A stretch of DNA of 64,000 nt from IMCC2047 sp041395865 (GCA_041395865.1 JAWKZQ010000015.1:3411-67410), one strand, 5' to 3'. Positions 45,963-56,260 are shown, numbered from the stretch's first letter. Notes: generated by a model not told the origin, from the letters alone. Numbers and translations are program-made.

Positions 45963-46117
45963 ACAGGTTTGCCGGCGAGCCCTTCGCTTGAAGGGTCTCG
46001 CGGGTTTACCTGTAGCTATCCGTAACCGCAACCGGGTATTGCAGCAGTACTACTAGACCCAAGGGCTTTTTGGGGGTTTCCCTCACAGGCCTAGTAATAC
46101 TGTCGCTGCAATTTTTT
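45963..46117 (+). ncRNA. Candidate structured small RNA, two hairpins ending in a T-run
   Basis: Hairpin 1 has an outer stem ACAGGT/ACCTGT (45963-45968 with 46008-46013) around an inner stem GCGAG-CCCTTC / GAAGGG-t-CTCGC (45975-46001) with loop gctt. Hairpin 2 pairs ATTGCAGC and about ten further bases from 46038-46056 with 46091-46112, has an inner ACCC/GGGT stem, and is followed by TTTTTT (46112-46117), as an intrinsic terminator on the plus strand. I recognise no known RNA family. No strong promoter is seen upstream. It could instead be a remnant of a mobile element. Confidence 0.45.
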
Positions 46118-46239
46118 CGGCGAAGCACTCCTGCGCCTGTTAAAAAAAGGCGACAGGCATGAAAGCCTCACACATTCTTTCTCATTCATTTTCTCGCGGG
46201 CGAACAATCAGCCTCATACCGCCTGGAAATCTCACCCTT

Positions 46240-46926
46240 TCAGGAGGGATTTGCCCATTGGCGGATCAGGTTATGGTAGATGCCACTCAGACTAACCACT
46301 TCGCTATGGTCCGTTCCAAGCGTTGCCGACAAACGCTGCACCGAGCGATCCAGATCGAATAGCATCTCCCGCTGTTGGATATCGCGCACCATGCTTTGTA
46401 TCCAAAAAAAAGAAGCCAGCCTCTCCCCCCGCTGAACCGCGGAAACATGGTGCAAGCTGGTGGCTGGGTAAAGCACCATATCGCCCGCCGGCAACTTCAC
46501 GGCCTGCGTACCGAATTGGGTTTCAATCGTCAGCTCTCCACCTTCGTACTCTTCAGGCCCCGAAAGAAACAGGGTCGCCGACAAGTCCGTTCGTAATGTC
46601 TGGCTGCTTGCCGGCATCTGCATTAACGCCGCATCAATATGCGCCCCGTAGGTTTCAGACTCGCTATAACGATTAAATTTCGGCGGATAAATCCTGTCCG
46701 GCAACGCCGCTGAGATAAATACCGGGTGCTGCGACAAAGCCCTAAGAATATGGTTACCGAGACTGATCGCCGGCTCCTTGGTATCGTCTAACTGCCGGTT
46801 CTTTTTGACATGGCGAGCAATGCTGCCTGCGCTACTTGCGCCATCCTGCCAGTCAGCCTTCTCTAAAAGCTCCCTGAACTGGCCGACTTCATCAGCTGTC
46901 AGGACCTGAGGAATTGTTATCAGCAT
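46240..46926 (-). CDS. PKHD-type Fe(II)/2-oxoglutarate dioxygenase, PiuC/YbiX-like
   Basis: The 228-residue protein has the iron ligands HxD in YGAHIDAALM and the distal His in ATSLHHVSAV, with the 2-oxoglutarate-binding Arg in QRGERLASFFWIQS. EEYEGGELTIETQFG is typical of PiuC/YbiX. Such genes regularly accompany Fiu/PiuA-type receptors and are iron-regulated; their substrate is unproven. It is the last gene of the iron operon, 4 bp after the dehydrogenase gene. Confidence 0.92.
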   Translation of the reverse strand: MLITIPQVLTADEVGQFRELLEKADWQDGASSAGSIARHVKKNRQLDDTKEPAISLGNHILRALSQHPVFISAALPDRIYPPKFNRYSESETYGAHIDAALMQMPASSQTLRTDLSATLFLSGPEEYEGGELTIETQFGTQAVKLPAGDMVLYPATSLHHVSAVQRGERLASFFWIQSMVRDIQQREMLFDLDRSVQRLSATLGTDHSEVVSLSGIYHNLIRQWANPS

Positions 46927-46930
46927 CGGT

Positions 46931-48058
46931 TTACCACTCCACGTTGCTTACGAGTTGAGTTGCCCTGATATCAGCAATGCTTGCACAACCCGCCATTGCC
47001 ATACAAAGCGCCAGTTCCTCTCTGAGCAGCTTGATCATATGCGCAACACCCAGCGGGCCCGCCACGCTCAAGGCATATACCTGCAAGCGGCCGATTAACA
47101 CCGCGTTCGCCCCGAGAGCAATCGCTTTAAAAACATCATCGCCGGAGCGTATGCCACTATCGAGCAATAGCGGGTAATCATCACCCACTGCCTGGCGAAT
47201 AGCAGGCAGCACGGAAAGACTTGCCGGCGCTCCATCCAGCGTCCTGCCGCCATGATTGGAGACAATTATGCCAGCCACGCCCAGGGCTTTTAATTCGCGG
47301 GCGTCGTCAGCATGCAACACCCCTTTCACCAGCACCGGCACAGGACTCTCATCAACCAGCCGCTTCAGTTTTTCCCGGCTGGGCGCATTTTGCATATAAC
47401 TAAGAAAGATATGACGCTGATCGGCTGTTTCAATAACCGGAGGCGTCACCGGACGCTGATCAACCAGGTTAGCGGGCACAAGCTGCTCCGGAAACTGAAA
47501 TCCCGCCCGGATCGCCCGAATACTGGGTGCCTGCAACGCCGCATCGACGGTCACCACAAGGGCACGATAACCGGCACCCACAGCTCGTTCGACAAGCGCT
47601 GAGGTATCTTCGTCCCGTGACTGGAAATAAAGCTGAAACCAGCGCTCATCTCCTGCGGCCGAGGCAACCGCTTCCAACGCCGTCGATGACAGGGTACTTG
47701 AAACCAGGCAGGTATCCGTTGCCGCGGCTGCGCAGGCGGTCGCCATCTCCCCGTTCTGGTGTACTAACGCCTGATACGCAACAGGCGCCAGCAATATCGG
47801 ATGTTTCAACGAGCACCCCAGGATCTTCACCTGGGTATGGGCGTTGCTGACATCCTTAAAAATTCGTGGCGTTATCGCCAGGTTCGCAAAGGCTTTTCGA
47901 TTGTTTTGCAGCGTCACCTCATGACCGCTACCCCCTGAAAGATAGGCGAAACAATCAGGCGAAATAAAGGCTTCGGCCGTCCGCTCATAGTCTCTGGCAC
48001 AAATTATTTCAGAGGGAATAGAGCTCAGCGGCGCTGCAACGATATTTGGAATGCTCAT
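46931..48058 (-). CDS. FMN-dependent alpha-hydroxy-acid dehydrogenase/oxidase
   Basis: The TIM-barrel LldD/glycolate-oxidase family is shown by ILLAPVAYQALVHQNGE, WFQLYFQSRDED, the catalytic-His signature IIVSNHGGRTLDGAPASLS and LLDSGIRSGDDVFKAIALGA. 375 residues. These enzymes oxidise L-lactate, glycolate or similar 2-hydroxy acids with FMN. Its position inside an iron-uptake operon, between receptor and dioxygenase genes, suggests action on a hydroxycarboxylate chelator, which is inference. No lactate permease or lldE-type gene is nearby. Confidence 0.88.
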   Translation of the reverse strand: MSIPNIVAAPLSSIPSEIICARDYERTAEAFISPDCFAYLSGGSGHEVTLQNNRKAFANLAITPRIFKDVSNAHTQVKILGCSLKHPILLAPVAYQALVHQNGEMATACAAAATDTCLVSSTLSSTALEAVASAAGDERWFQLYFQSRDEDTSALVERAVGAGYRALVVTVDAALQAPSIRAIRAGFQFPEQLVPANLVDQRPVTPPVIETADQRHIFLSYMQNAPSREKLKRLVDESPVPVLVKGVLHADDARELKALGVAGIIVSNHGGRTLDGAPASLSVLPAIRQAVGDDYPLLLDSGIRSGDDVFKAIALGANAVLIGRLQVYALSVAGPLGVAHMIKLLREELALCMAMAGCASIADIRATQLVSNVEW

Positions 48059-48125
48059 TCGACTGACACACCCATTACGGTTAAACGTGAGCGGGGCAGC
48101 AGTTCACTGCCCCGCCGACAGAGGC

Positions 48126-50486
48126 TTAGAAGCTGTACTGGACCGTCAACTGCGTATTGCGTCGATCGCCAATATAAGCAAAGGAACCCGAACGATACGC
48201 CGCAAGGTAATAATCTTCATCGAAGATGTTTCCAATATTCAGCCGTACCAGCATCTCTGGGCTGACCTGATAGGAGGCAAACGCATCGACAACTGTATAG
48301 GAAGGAATTCCCAGATCCTCATTGGCTGCCGAGTCAGGCTGTCCGACGAAACGAGCACTCTCATAGGTTGCCGTACCACCAAAAGCAAACTTCTCGGTCG
48401 CCTGATAACGCAAATGCAAAGAGGCAGACTTGTCGGCAAAGTTTGCCAGCGTTTTCCCTTCATTATCCTCGTTGATGGATTTCAGCACTTTCGCATTCAT
48501 GAGCGTCAGTCCCGCCTGAAGGCTCAGCTTATCCGTCAAGTTGCCCACAAGCCCCAGCTCAACCCCTTCAACTTCGTTTTTACCCGTATTAAGGCTGCCC
48601 AGCGTGCTGTATGAATTACCTGTCGGCTGCTCCATGACATCATTTTTCGTAATACGGAACAGCGCTGCCGTTGCCAGCAATTTATCGCCATTCAGCTGCC
48701 ACTTGGTGCCAAGCTCCCAGCTTTCGGTTTTTTCAGGCCCGCCCAGGTTTGGATCACTGCCGTCTACACAAATACCGCCATAACCACAGCTGGTGCCAAC
48801 ATCGGATTCACCACCGTTCAGGTTGGTTGCAGTCGAATAGCTCACATAGATGTTTGCACGCGGGGTAATTTTGAAGCTTGTCCCAACATGCCCATTCCAG
48901 AAACCGTCTTTATCCTTAAAGTCGGTCAGCACTCGAGGCAGCGGTCCGCTCCGTCCATCGGCATCAAAATAGGCCGTTGTATCGTAGTCGTAATAATCGT
49001 AACGAAGCCCGCCGAATACCGTCCACTTGTCATCCAGGTCAACCGTATCCATAAGATAGACCGAGGTGGTTTTAATACTCCAATCGGAGTCCCAGTCGCC
49101 TTTAGTCACGTTCCGTTGCAACAGGTCATTAATACCTGCAACTGCATTGCCGTTGGCATCAATAATACAGTAACTCGCGTTAGGACCTCCTCCCCCGGCT
49201 GCAAAACAGTTTGTCGCACCGGTGGCAGTATAGTCATAGACGCCGTTCAGGACGCTATGGTCACTGTACTCCAGCCCCATCACCAGCTCATGATTCAGCC
49301 CGCCGATTTCCTGGTTAGTCAGCAGGTTAAGCTGGTTAGCGAAGTACTCCACCTCCTGCCAGCCCTGGTGAGTACTGAGTCCTGCCGAAGCATAGCCATT
49401 GGTATCCGCACCTGCATCAGCCAGCGTCGGGTAAGCTGTACTACCGCGGGTGCCTGTCGCCAGATAGCCGTTATCGGTCGTTCCGTAACGGGTTAAATTC
49501 ACAATACGGGACTGGGGGTTGAGTTCATATCCGATTCGCAAGGTGGCCGTATCAACCTGAGACTCCAGGAAGTCTTCATCCTGCACATAAACAGGAATAT
49601 CTTTCACCGGTTTACCGCTTACCCTGTCGATATAGGTTCCCAGATCCGGTTTGTCCTCACCATCAAAGTGGTAATAATCGGCGGTTATTTCCAGCTTATC
49701 GCTCGCCCTGTGGGAGATAGAGAAAGCGGCACCCTTTCGGTCGCGCTCTGCGGGATCCCGATCAGGCACATCTTCCTGCGCATGCAACAAATTAACCCGC
49801 ACGGCTGTGTCATAGTTGATCACCTGGTTCGTATCGAGTGTCAGCCGGTGATGATTATCGGTGCCAATACCGACGGACACTTTACTGAAATCGTATTCGG
49901 TGCTGGCCCGTTTGGTCGCCGCATTTACTGCACCACCCGTGGTTCCTCGGCCGGCGAAGCTCGAACTGGGTCCTTTGCTGATCTCAACCTGCTCAACGGC
50001 AAAGCTTTCCCGAATGGTCATACCCGGGTCCCTTAAGCCATCAACAAACATATCGCTGCGAGCTTCATGACCACGGATGATATAACGGTCCCCGAAAGCA
50101 TTACCGTTCTCCCCCGTTCCCAGCGTAATGCCCGGCTGCCCATCCAGAATTTCACGCAAATCGCTGCGCCCGGTATCGGCAATTTCCGCCGCCGTCAGTA
50201 CCGTGATGGTCTGCGGCGTCTCGGCCACCGAACGGGTACGGCGCGGATCCGACACCCGATCAGACAGGTAAGGCGCGCCCGGAACAGCATAGGGGTTGGT
50301 ATCCGGGGTAACGGTTTCTTCGATCGTCAGTTTATCCAGAGACACACTGCTTTTCTCTTCGGCATTTGCCACACCGGCCACCAACGCACCAGAAATAGCC
50401 AACGCTAAGGTACTGGAACCAAAACCAACGGCCTTGTTTATTTGCTGAGGTCTAACCAGCGGATGTTTAAGTTGTTTCTTGGACAT
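48126..50486 (-). CDS. TonB-dependent siderophore receptor, Fiu/PiuA-like
   Basis: A signal peptide ends near residue 42 (GVANAEE). The plug domain contains SVAETPQTITVLTAAEIADT, GDRYIIRGHEARSDMFVDGL and VEISKGPSSSFAGRGTTGGA; the barrel ends in Phe (NTQLTVQYSF). The text is closest to Fiu/PiuA catecholate receptors, which also travel with a PKHD dioxygenase gene. 786 residues. AGGAG lies 6 bases before the ATG, and the gene begins 8 bp after the tonB stop, so receptor and energising proteins are co-transcribed. Confidence 0.93.
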   Translation of the reverse strand: MSKKQLKHPLVRPQQINKAVGFGSSTLALAISGALVAGVANAEEKSSVSLDKLTIEETVTPDTNPYAVPGAPYLSDRVSDPRRTRSVAETPQTITVLTAAEIADTGRSDLREILDGQPGITLGTGENGNAFGDRYIIRGHEARSDMFVDGLRDPGMTIRESFAVEQVEISKGPSSSFAGRGTTGGAVNAATKRASTEYDFSKVSVGIGTDNHHRLTLDTNQVINYDTAVRVNLLHAQEDVPDRDPAERDRKGAAFSISHRASDKLEITADYYHFDGEDKPDLGTYIDRVSGKPVKDIPVYVQDEDFLESQVDTATLRIGYELNPQSRIVNLTRYGTTDNGYLATGTRGSTAYPTLADAGADTNGYASAGLSTHQGWQEVEYFANQLNLLTNQEIGGLNHELVMGLEYSDHSVLNGVYDYTATGATNCFAAGGGGPNASYCIIDANGNAVAGINDLLQRNVTKGDWDSDWSIKTTSVYLMDTVDLDDKWTVFGGLRYDYYDYDTTAYFDADGRSGPLPRVLTDFKDKDGFWNGHVGTSFKITPRANIYVSYSTATNLNGGESDVGTSCGYGGICVDGSDPNLGGPEKTESWELGTKWQLNGDKLLATAALFRITKNDVMEQPTGNSYSTLGSLNTGKNEVEGVELGLVGNLTDKLSLQAGLTLMNAKVLKSINEDNEGKTLANFADKSASLHLRYQATEKFAFGGTATYESARFVGQPDSAANEDLGIPSYTVVDAFASYQVSPEMLVRLNIGNIFDEDYYLAAYRSGSFAYIGDRRNTQLTVQYSF

Positions 50487-50494
50487 ACTGTCTC

Positions 50495-51267
<773 letters not shown>

Positions 51268-51271
<4 letters not shown>

Positions 51272-51678
51272 TGCTGACTCACGGTTGCGATGCTTAGCTG
51301 GCGAATACCCAACTCTCGCACCGCAATCAACACCGGATCCAGGGCCGTTGCCGGCAGGTCGCGGTGAACATGGCAAACTACAGCAATATCCGCCGAGAGC
51401 GGCACCATGCCCTTAAGTTGCTCAGACAAATTGGTATCAACGGCCTTACCATTGATGTAATAGACTCGATTGGCATCGATTTTTATTTCAAACTGTCCGG
51501 CTTCCAGCTGGGTTTCACTGTAGGAAGCGGGCACCTGAAGGTGCTCATTTCTCGCCTCGATATGCCCGGCAATCATGAAAAATATCAACAGCAGGAAAAC
51601 GATATTTATTGCCGGAATCATGCTGTCATCCAGCTTATTCTGCGATGCGGTGCGTAACTCGGTGTTCACGATTTTCAT
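51268..51678 (-). CDS. exbD: ExbD-family proton-channel subunit, second copy
   Basis: One membrane helix near the N-terminus (about 20-38, MIPAINIVFLLLIFFMIAGH) with the expected polar start, but the canonical Asp of the ExbD/TolR membrane helix (LIDVVF) is replaced here by Asn (AINIVF). A periplasmic domain follows. 136 residues. It overlaps tonB by 4 bases and exbD copy 1 by 4 bases. The loss of the proton-carrying Asp suggests a non-pumping partner, as inferred. Confidence 0.88.
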
Positions 51679-52073
51679 GGCGTCACCGATTGGCCGAGCT
51701 TCAGGTTCGCAACGCCAGCCTGATGCATCCGGTCGACAAGCTGAACCAGCGCCTGAATGCGAACATCCGCACCCGAGACCAGGATCACAGGCCCACCCTC
51801 TTTGGCAAGCTTGTCCAGCAACGCCGTAAAACGCGGCCCCTGTAGCGGATAAACCTCATGATTCACAACCGCCGTTTCGGCAGCGCTCAGGACTATCCGT
51901 GTCGCCTCACCGTGCTGTTGCTGCTGACCGGGCGATGCAGCAGTAACTTCCATCTGCCTGGCTTTGTTGAACGTCGACGACAACATGAAGAACAGCAGCA
52001 GAATAAACACCACGTCAATCAGCGGTGTAATACTGATCAGTCGCCGGCGCGGCCTGGCAAGCTCAAGCAGCAT
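51675..52073 (-). CDS. exbD: ExbD-family proton-channel subunit, first copy
   Basis: The membrane helix ISITPLIDVVFILLLFFMLS retains the essential Asp. A periplasmic domain with QVEV-like strands follows, ending in MHQAGVANLKLGQSVTP. 132 residues. The ATG at 52073 overlaps the exbB stop by 11 bases; an earlier start would read through much of exbB's end. With ExbB it forms the proton-driven motor for TonB. Confidence 0.9.
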   Translation of the reverse strand: MLLELARPRRRLISITPLIDVVFILLLFFMLSSTFNKARQMEVTAASPGQQQQHGEATRIVLSAAETAVVNHEVYPLQGPRFTALLDKLAKEGGPVILVSGADVRIQALVQLVDRMHQAGVANLKLGQSVTP

Positions 52074-52929
52074 GTTGCGCCACTCCGCGCACCTCAGGAA
52101 CGGCCGTAATGAAAGCCTCCTGACTGGTAAAAACCTGAGTAATCGCATCATTAATGGCGCTCGCAACCCTTTCGGCTTTCCGATCCAGCCAGCTATGCAC
52201 CGCAGAAACAGGAATCGCTACAGCCAGCCCTGCCGCAGTCGTCAATAACGCCTGCCAGATGCCGCCGGATAAAGTGGATGGATCCACCTGTGCACCTGCC
52301 GCTTCCATCTGCTGAAAGGCAACGATCATGCCCAGCACCGTCCCCATTAAGCCTAACAAGGGACTTAAATTCGCAATCACCTCGAGTGGGCGCAGCAGGG
52401 AACGCTGCTGCCCAATAAACACATCAGCCTGACGCCTCAATTCTTCCAGCAACAACCCGTAGTCTTGTTTCTGCAGGACACCCTGCATCGCATACAGCAC
52501 GATTTTGCCAACCGGGTGCCTGTGATCAACGGCCTGAACCGCCGCCTCCGTATTCCGGTTACGCCAATGCGCCAAACCTCCTTTCACGGCATCAAGCTTT
52601 TCCGGGCGCTGTACGGCAATCTGCCAAAGCTTCAACAGAACGATGGTCAAGGCAAAAATGGAGAGGAAGATCAGAATCCAAACAACGGGGCCACCAACAC
52701 CCGCCAGGTCTATAAACTGGTTCAAGGTTCCTTCCACCTGCCCGGCACCTGATCCGTCAAACGCCGTCGTCAAGCTGTCCGGCGCAGCCACGGGGGTTTG
52801 TGCCGGATCAACGAGCTCTGGAGCCGCAGAGAGATCGCCGCCTAAATCTCCACCTGTTATTTCAGCTTTATTGGCGGCGCTATCGAGCATCTCGCCGCTC
52901 GCCGCTTCCACTTGATGACTACCGTTCAT
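52063..52929 (-). CDS. exbB: ExbB/TolQ-family proton-channel protein
   Basis: Three membrane helices are visible (about 78-103, 190-212 and 228-250), with the family core LSPLLGLMGTVLGMIVAFQ and GIWQALLTTAAGLAVAIPV. A soluble N-terminal extension of about 75 residues rich in Ala, Asp and Glu precedes them. 288 residues. First gene of the iron operon, directly behind a Fur-type box. Confidence 0.93.
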   Translation of the reverse strand: MNGSHQVEAASGEMLDSAANKAEITGGDLGGDLSAAPELVDPAQTPVAAPDSLTTAFDGSGAGQVEGTLNQFIDLAGVGGPVVWILIFLSIFALTIVLLKLWQIAVQRPEKLDAVKGGLAHWRNRNTEAAVQAVDHRHPVGKIVLYAMQGVLQKQDYGLLLEELRRQADVFIGQQRSLLRPLEVIANLSPLLGLMGTVLGMIVAFQQMEAAGAQVDPSTLSGGIWQALLTTAAGLAVAIPVSAVHSWLDRKAERVASAINDAITQVFTSQEAFITAVPEVRGVAQHAA

Positions 52930-52960
52930 ATTCAGTACCGGGTATATTGCAAAACTAAAA

Positions 52961-52979
52961 GATAATGATTATCGTTAGC
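52961..52979. promoter_or_regulatory. Fur box upstream of exbB
   Basis: GATAATGATTATCGTTAGC matches the 19-bp Fur consensus at all but two arm positions. It lies 32-50 bp upstream of exbB on the operon side of the divergent gap, so iron-replete Fur should repress the operon. Confidence 0.87.
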
Positions 52980-53018
52980 TTTATTGTTTAAAGCTTTGCA
53001 CACTTTAACGTCGGTACT

Positions 53019-53040
53019 GTTAAGAAAGCGTTAACACAAA
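53019..53040 (+). promoter_or_regulatory. Candidate OmpR/PhoB-type direct repeats
   Basis: GTTAAGAAAGC and GTTAACACAAA are adjacent 11-bp direct repeats, the spacing typical of OmpR-family regulators. They lie in the gap between exbB and the response-regulator gene, so autoregulation or control of the operon is possible. Confidence 0.4.
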
Positions 53041-53275
53041 CGCCGGTTGTCGTATTTAGCGCCTAAAAAAAAGCTAACCCATAGATTTGCCTCAGCTTTT
53101 GCAAAGCTGCTGGCAGGTTCGGAGTTAAAAACTGTCGGCGATACGAGAAAACCGGGAAAACCTGTGCCTGTGCGTTCACCGCCCGGGCAGCAGGAAAAAC
53201 GGGCGGATTAGCGCACTGCAAACAAAGAAAATGCTCCTTAAAAACTACAGCCCTGCAGTGGGAAGAGGTTCTCGC

Positions 53276-53941
53276 ATGTTGAACATACTGTTGGTAGAGG
53301 ATGATCGCGATCTTGCCTCGTCAATCATCGACCATTTGGAACTCGAGCAGATCATCTGCGATTACGCGACAAACGGCCTGGAAGCTGCCGTTTTAGTTAA
53401 GAAAAACAGTTACCACGCGATCATCCTGGATATCAATATGCAGGAAATGGATGGATTAACGCTGTGCAAAAGAATCCGGGATCTGGGAAACGATACGCCG
53501 ATACTGATGCTGACGGCCAGAGATACGCTGGCTAACAAGCTTGAAGGGTTTAGCGCAGGCTCGGATGATTACATGGTCAAGCCATTTGATATCGAGGAAT
53601 TGCTTGCCAGGTTATATGTGCTCTCCAAACGCCGCAGCGGCCAGGTTTCTGTATTAGAAAGCGGCCCACTGAGCCTCAACCTCAGCAACCTCTCCGGCAA
53701 GCTCAATGATGAGCCCATCAAACTGACGCCCACCACCTTCAAGCTGTTGGAAACCCTGATGAGGGCCAGCCCCAATCCGGTTTCTCAAAGCGACCTAATC
53801 CAAAGCGTCTGGGGGGACGAAATACCGGACAGCAATAAACTCCGCGTCCATATTTATAACCTTCGAAAGGTGCTCAGTGCAGGCAATGCCGAGCACCTGC
53901 TGAAAACCGTCCCTGGTTATGGTTTCTGCATAACCGGTTAA
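53276..53941 (+). CDS. OmpR/PhoB-family response regulator
   Basis: The receiver domain (LLVEDDRDLASSI, phospho-acceptor Asp in AIILDINMQEMDG, Thr in LMLTARD, Lys in YMVKPFDIEELLARL) is joined to a winged-helix output domain with LTPTTFKLLETLMRASPN and RVHIYNLRKVLSAG. The ATG at 53276 with AGAGG 8 bases upstream starts at MLNILLVEDD; a longer frame from 53231 is not conserved. 221 residues. It is divergent from the iron operon and paired with the sensor gene 19 bp downstream. Confidence 0.93.
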   Translation: MLNILLVEDDRDLASSIIDHLELEQIICDYATNGLEAAVLVKKNSYHAIILDINMQEMDGLTLCKRIRDLGNDTPILMLTARDTLANKLEGFSAGSDDYMVKPFDIEELLARLYVLSKRRSGQVSVLESGPLSLNLSNLSGKLNDEPIKLTPTTFKLLETLMRASPNPVSQSDLIQSVWGDEIPDSNKLRVHIYNLRKVLSAGNAEHLLKTVPGYGFCITG

Positions 53942-53960
53942 CCCGCTAAGCCCCCGAAAC

Positions 53961-55208
53961 ATGACAAAAAAAAGCAGCCTGAAAAAGCACATTACGCTAC
54001 GGATAATCTTCCTGGGTTTATGCATGTCATTTCTGCTTTCCTACCAAAGCGGACAATTTTTCCTCAAGGGCTTCGACCTGATGAGAAAAGAGCAAATGAT
54101 CCTGGCCGCCAGCTATCCGCTTGCAGGTAAAAAAACAACGCAGGTACTTGGGTATCATGTAGCGGCCGACTGGGACCATGTACCGAAAAAGATAAAGCAG
54201 GTGTTTCCCGCCCCGCCGCAAAAGCCCGGACAATACTTTAAGCATTTTCAGAACTGGTGGTATTTCGCTCCTCCGGAAACGGGCTACTTCCTGATGCTGG
54301 TGCCTACGGAATCTGGCGCATCCCGATATGTCTCACTGGTGCGTGAGAATATCGGGAAATCAATACGCCCCGCTAAAGGATTTTATGTCGACCCGATGGT
54401 ACAGATCGCACTCTGGGGGCTAGGCGCCCTCTTGAGTTTTATACTGCTGATTTCCTGGTCGTTCAGGGGCCTGAGCCAACCCGCTCAGGCGCTTTACAAC
54501 TGGGCCAGCCAGCTCAGGTTGGAATCTATTGATAAAAAAGCCCCGGACTTCCAATACCGCGAGCTTAATGAGCTCTCAGCCATTATTCACAACAGTCTGG
54601 AGAGCATGGGGGAAGCGATGAAAAGGGAAAATGAATTCCTTGGGTATGCCAGTCACGAACTGCGAACCCCCATAGCTACCCTGAGAAGCGATGCGGCCCT
54701 GCTGGATAAAATCAGCCCGGTCCCGTCACCCAAGGAACGCGAAGTAAGGGACCGCATGATCAGGTCCAGCCTATCAATGAAAGGCATTACAGAAACCCTT
54801 CTCTGGCTAAACCGTAACGACCAGGAACCCTTGCAATACAGCAAAGTGAATCTTGAACAACTTTTGAAACAGGAAATACAAACACTGAGATACCTGCTTG
54901 CAGGCAAGGACGTCGCCCTGCAGCTGGAGACAACGCCCTGTACAAGAAACCTGCCTCAAGCCGCCTATCAAATGCTCGTGAGCAACCTAATCAGAAACGC
55001 TTTCCAGCACACTCAACGGGGGACTATCCATATCCGCCAAAGGGGTTCAGAGTTACAGATCGTTAACCGTCTTCCAGCAGGAAAAAGCCGTGCCAGCACG
55101 GGCTTTGGGTTGGGCTTAAAGCTGATCCGCAAAATTGCCGAGCGCTTTCAGTGGGCGCTGACCGAAGAGAAGTCTGACACACACAATAGCGTCATCATTA
55201 AAGTCTGA
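53961..55208 (+). CDS. Sensor histidine kinase
   Basis: Two membrane segments (about 12-30 and 148-168) flank a periplasmic domain of about 115 residues with aromatic-rich FQNWWYFAPPETGYF. The phospho-acceptor His is in FLGYASHELRTPIATLRSD, the N box in LVSNLIRNAFQHTQRG and the G box in FGLGLKLIRKIAERF. The C-terminal ATPase domain is short. 415 residues. The ligand cannot be read; position suggests a signal linked to ferric chelate uptake. Confidence 0.9.
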   Translation: MTKKSSLKKHITLRIIFLGLCMSFLLSYQSGQFFLKGFDLMRKEQMILAASYPLAGKKTTQVLGYHVAADWDHVPKKIKQVFPAPPQKPGQYFKHFQNWWYFAPPETGYFLMLVPTESGASRYVSLVRENIGKSIRPAKGFYVDPMVQIALWGLGALLSFILLISWSFRGLSQPAQALYNWASQLRLESIDKKAPDFQYRELNELSAIIHNSLESMGEAMKRENEFLGYASHELRTPIATLRSDAALLDKISPVPSPKEREVRDRMIRSSLSMKGITETLLWLNRNDQEPLQYSKVNLEQLLKQEIQTLRYLLAGKDVALQLETTPCTRNLPQAAYQMLVSNLIRNAFQHTQRGTIHIRQRGSELQIVNRLPAGKSRASTGFGLGLKLIRKIAERFQWALTEEKSDTHNSVIIKV

Positions 55209-55337
55209 ATGAAGCGCTTTAGGTCGTACAGATTCGCCTGAGCATTCAGTTTGGTTACTTCACGCCAACCCTTTCAATAAATTGACTGCGTAGAAGAAAC
55301 AAGCGTAGCCGACCCGCAAAGAGTCGACGGCCGGGCG

Positions 55338-56123
55338 CTAGCCTGGCTTTTGCTCACTCTCGTCATCCAAACCTTCGCACTTAAGCTCAGGCAAGTCCGT
55401 CGCCTTAAAGTTTGCATCCATCGCTTTCAGGGCTTTGCACATGCTTTCCAGGCGTTCGTCAACGGCATGCATATGGTCGAGAATGCCGTGTATCGACTTG
55501 GCAACCGGGTCCGGCGAATCCTGAGTCACGCCATAGGCATCGAAGCCCATGCGATCGGCCATCGCCTGCCGCCGCTGCCTGAGCGCTTCGTCAGTTTTCT
55601 CTTCTTTCTGTTGCTTGGTAATAATCCGACCGGGAATGCCCACCACGGTAGCACCCTCCGGAACCGCCTTGGTCACCACGGCGTTAGAACCAACCCGGGC
55701 GTTTCGCCCCACCAGAATCGGCCCGAGCACCTTGGCTCCCGCTCCGACAACCACGCCGTCCTCAAGCGTAGGGTGGCGCTTGCCTTTGTTCCAGGTGGTG
55801 CCGCCAAGCGTCACCCCGTGATACAGGGTCACATCGTCGCCAACTTCGGCCGTTTCGCCAATCACCACGCCCATGCCGTGATCGATAAAGAATCGGCGGC
55901 CGATTTTGGCGCCCGGATGAATCTCAATGCCGGTCACCCACCGGGAAAACGTCGATAAGGCGCGCGCCAGCCATTTCCAGTTATTACGCCATAACCAATG
56001 ACTGGTACGATGGAACTGAATGGCATAAAACCCTGGGTAAGTGGTACAAACTTCAAACACATTGCGTGCGGCAGGGTCACGGTCAAAAACGCAGTTAATA
56101 TCTTCTTTTATTCTTTCAAACAT
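55338..56123 (-). CDS. cysE: Serine O-acetyltransferase
   Basis: CysE makes O-acetylserine for cysteine synthesis. The N-terminal helical region is followed by a left-handed hexapeptide-repeat barrel: FIDHGMGVVIGETAEVGDDV, LYHGVTLGGTTWNKGKRHP, VVVGAGAKVLGPILVGRNA and VPEGATVVGIPGRII. 261 residues including a C-terminal extension. It supplies cysteine for IscS. In many relatives iscR lies next to it; here about 10 kb of other genes intervene. Confidence 0.96.
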   Translation of the reverse strand: MFERIKEDINCVFDRDPAARNVFEVCTTYPGFYAIQFHRTSHWLWRNNWKWLARALSTFSRWVTGIEIHPGAKIGRRFFIDHGMGVVIGETAEVGDDVTLYHGVTLGGTTWNKGKRHPTLEDGVVVGAGAKVLGPILVGRNARVGSNAVVTKAVPEGATVVGIPGRIITKQQKEEKTDEALRQRRQAMADRMGFDAYGVTQDSPDPVAKSIHGILDHMHAVDERLESMCKALKAMDANFKATDLPELKCEGLDDESEQKPG

Positions 56124-56260
56124 TCGAGTTACACTTTTTTTTGTAATTTCACCTTTTGGTAAAATTAGCTAGACTTGCATTATAAACCCAGCGGGCACAT
56201 TTGGACGTTCCCCGTCCACCTCAAGGAACCAATGACTGTTTAGCAGGCTGGTAGCTTCCC

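Noticed and set aside
46038..46112. Integron attC site or miniature transposon
   Set aside because: The inverted repeat lacks the attC core sequences and no target duplication is seen; an RNA hairpin explains the T-run better.
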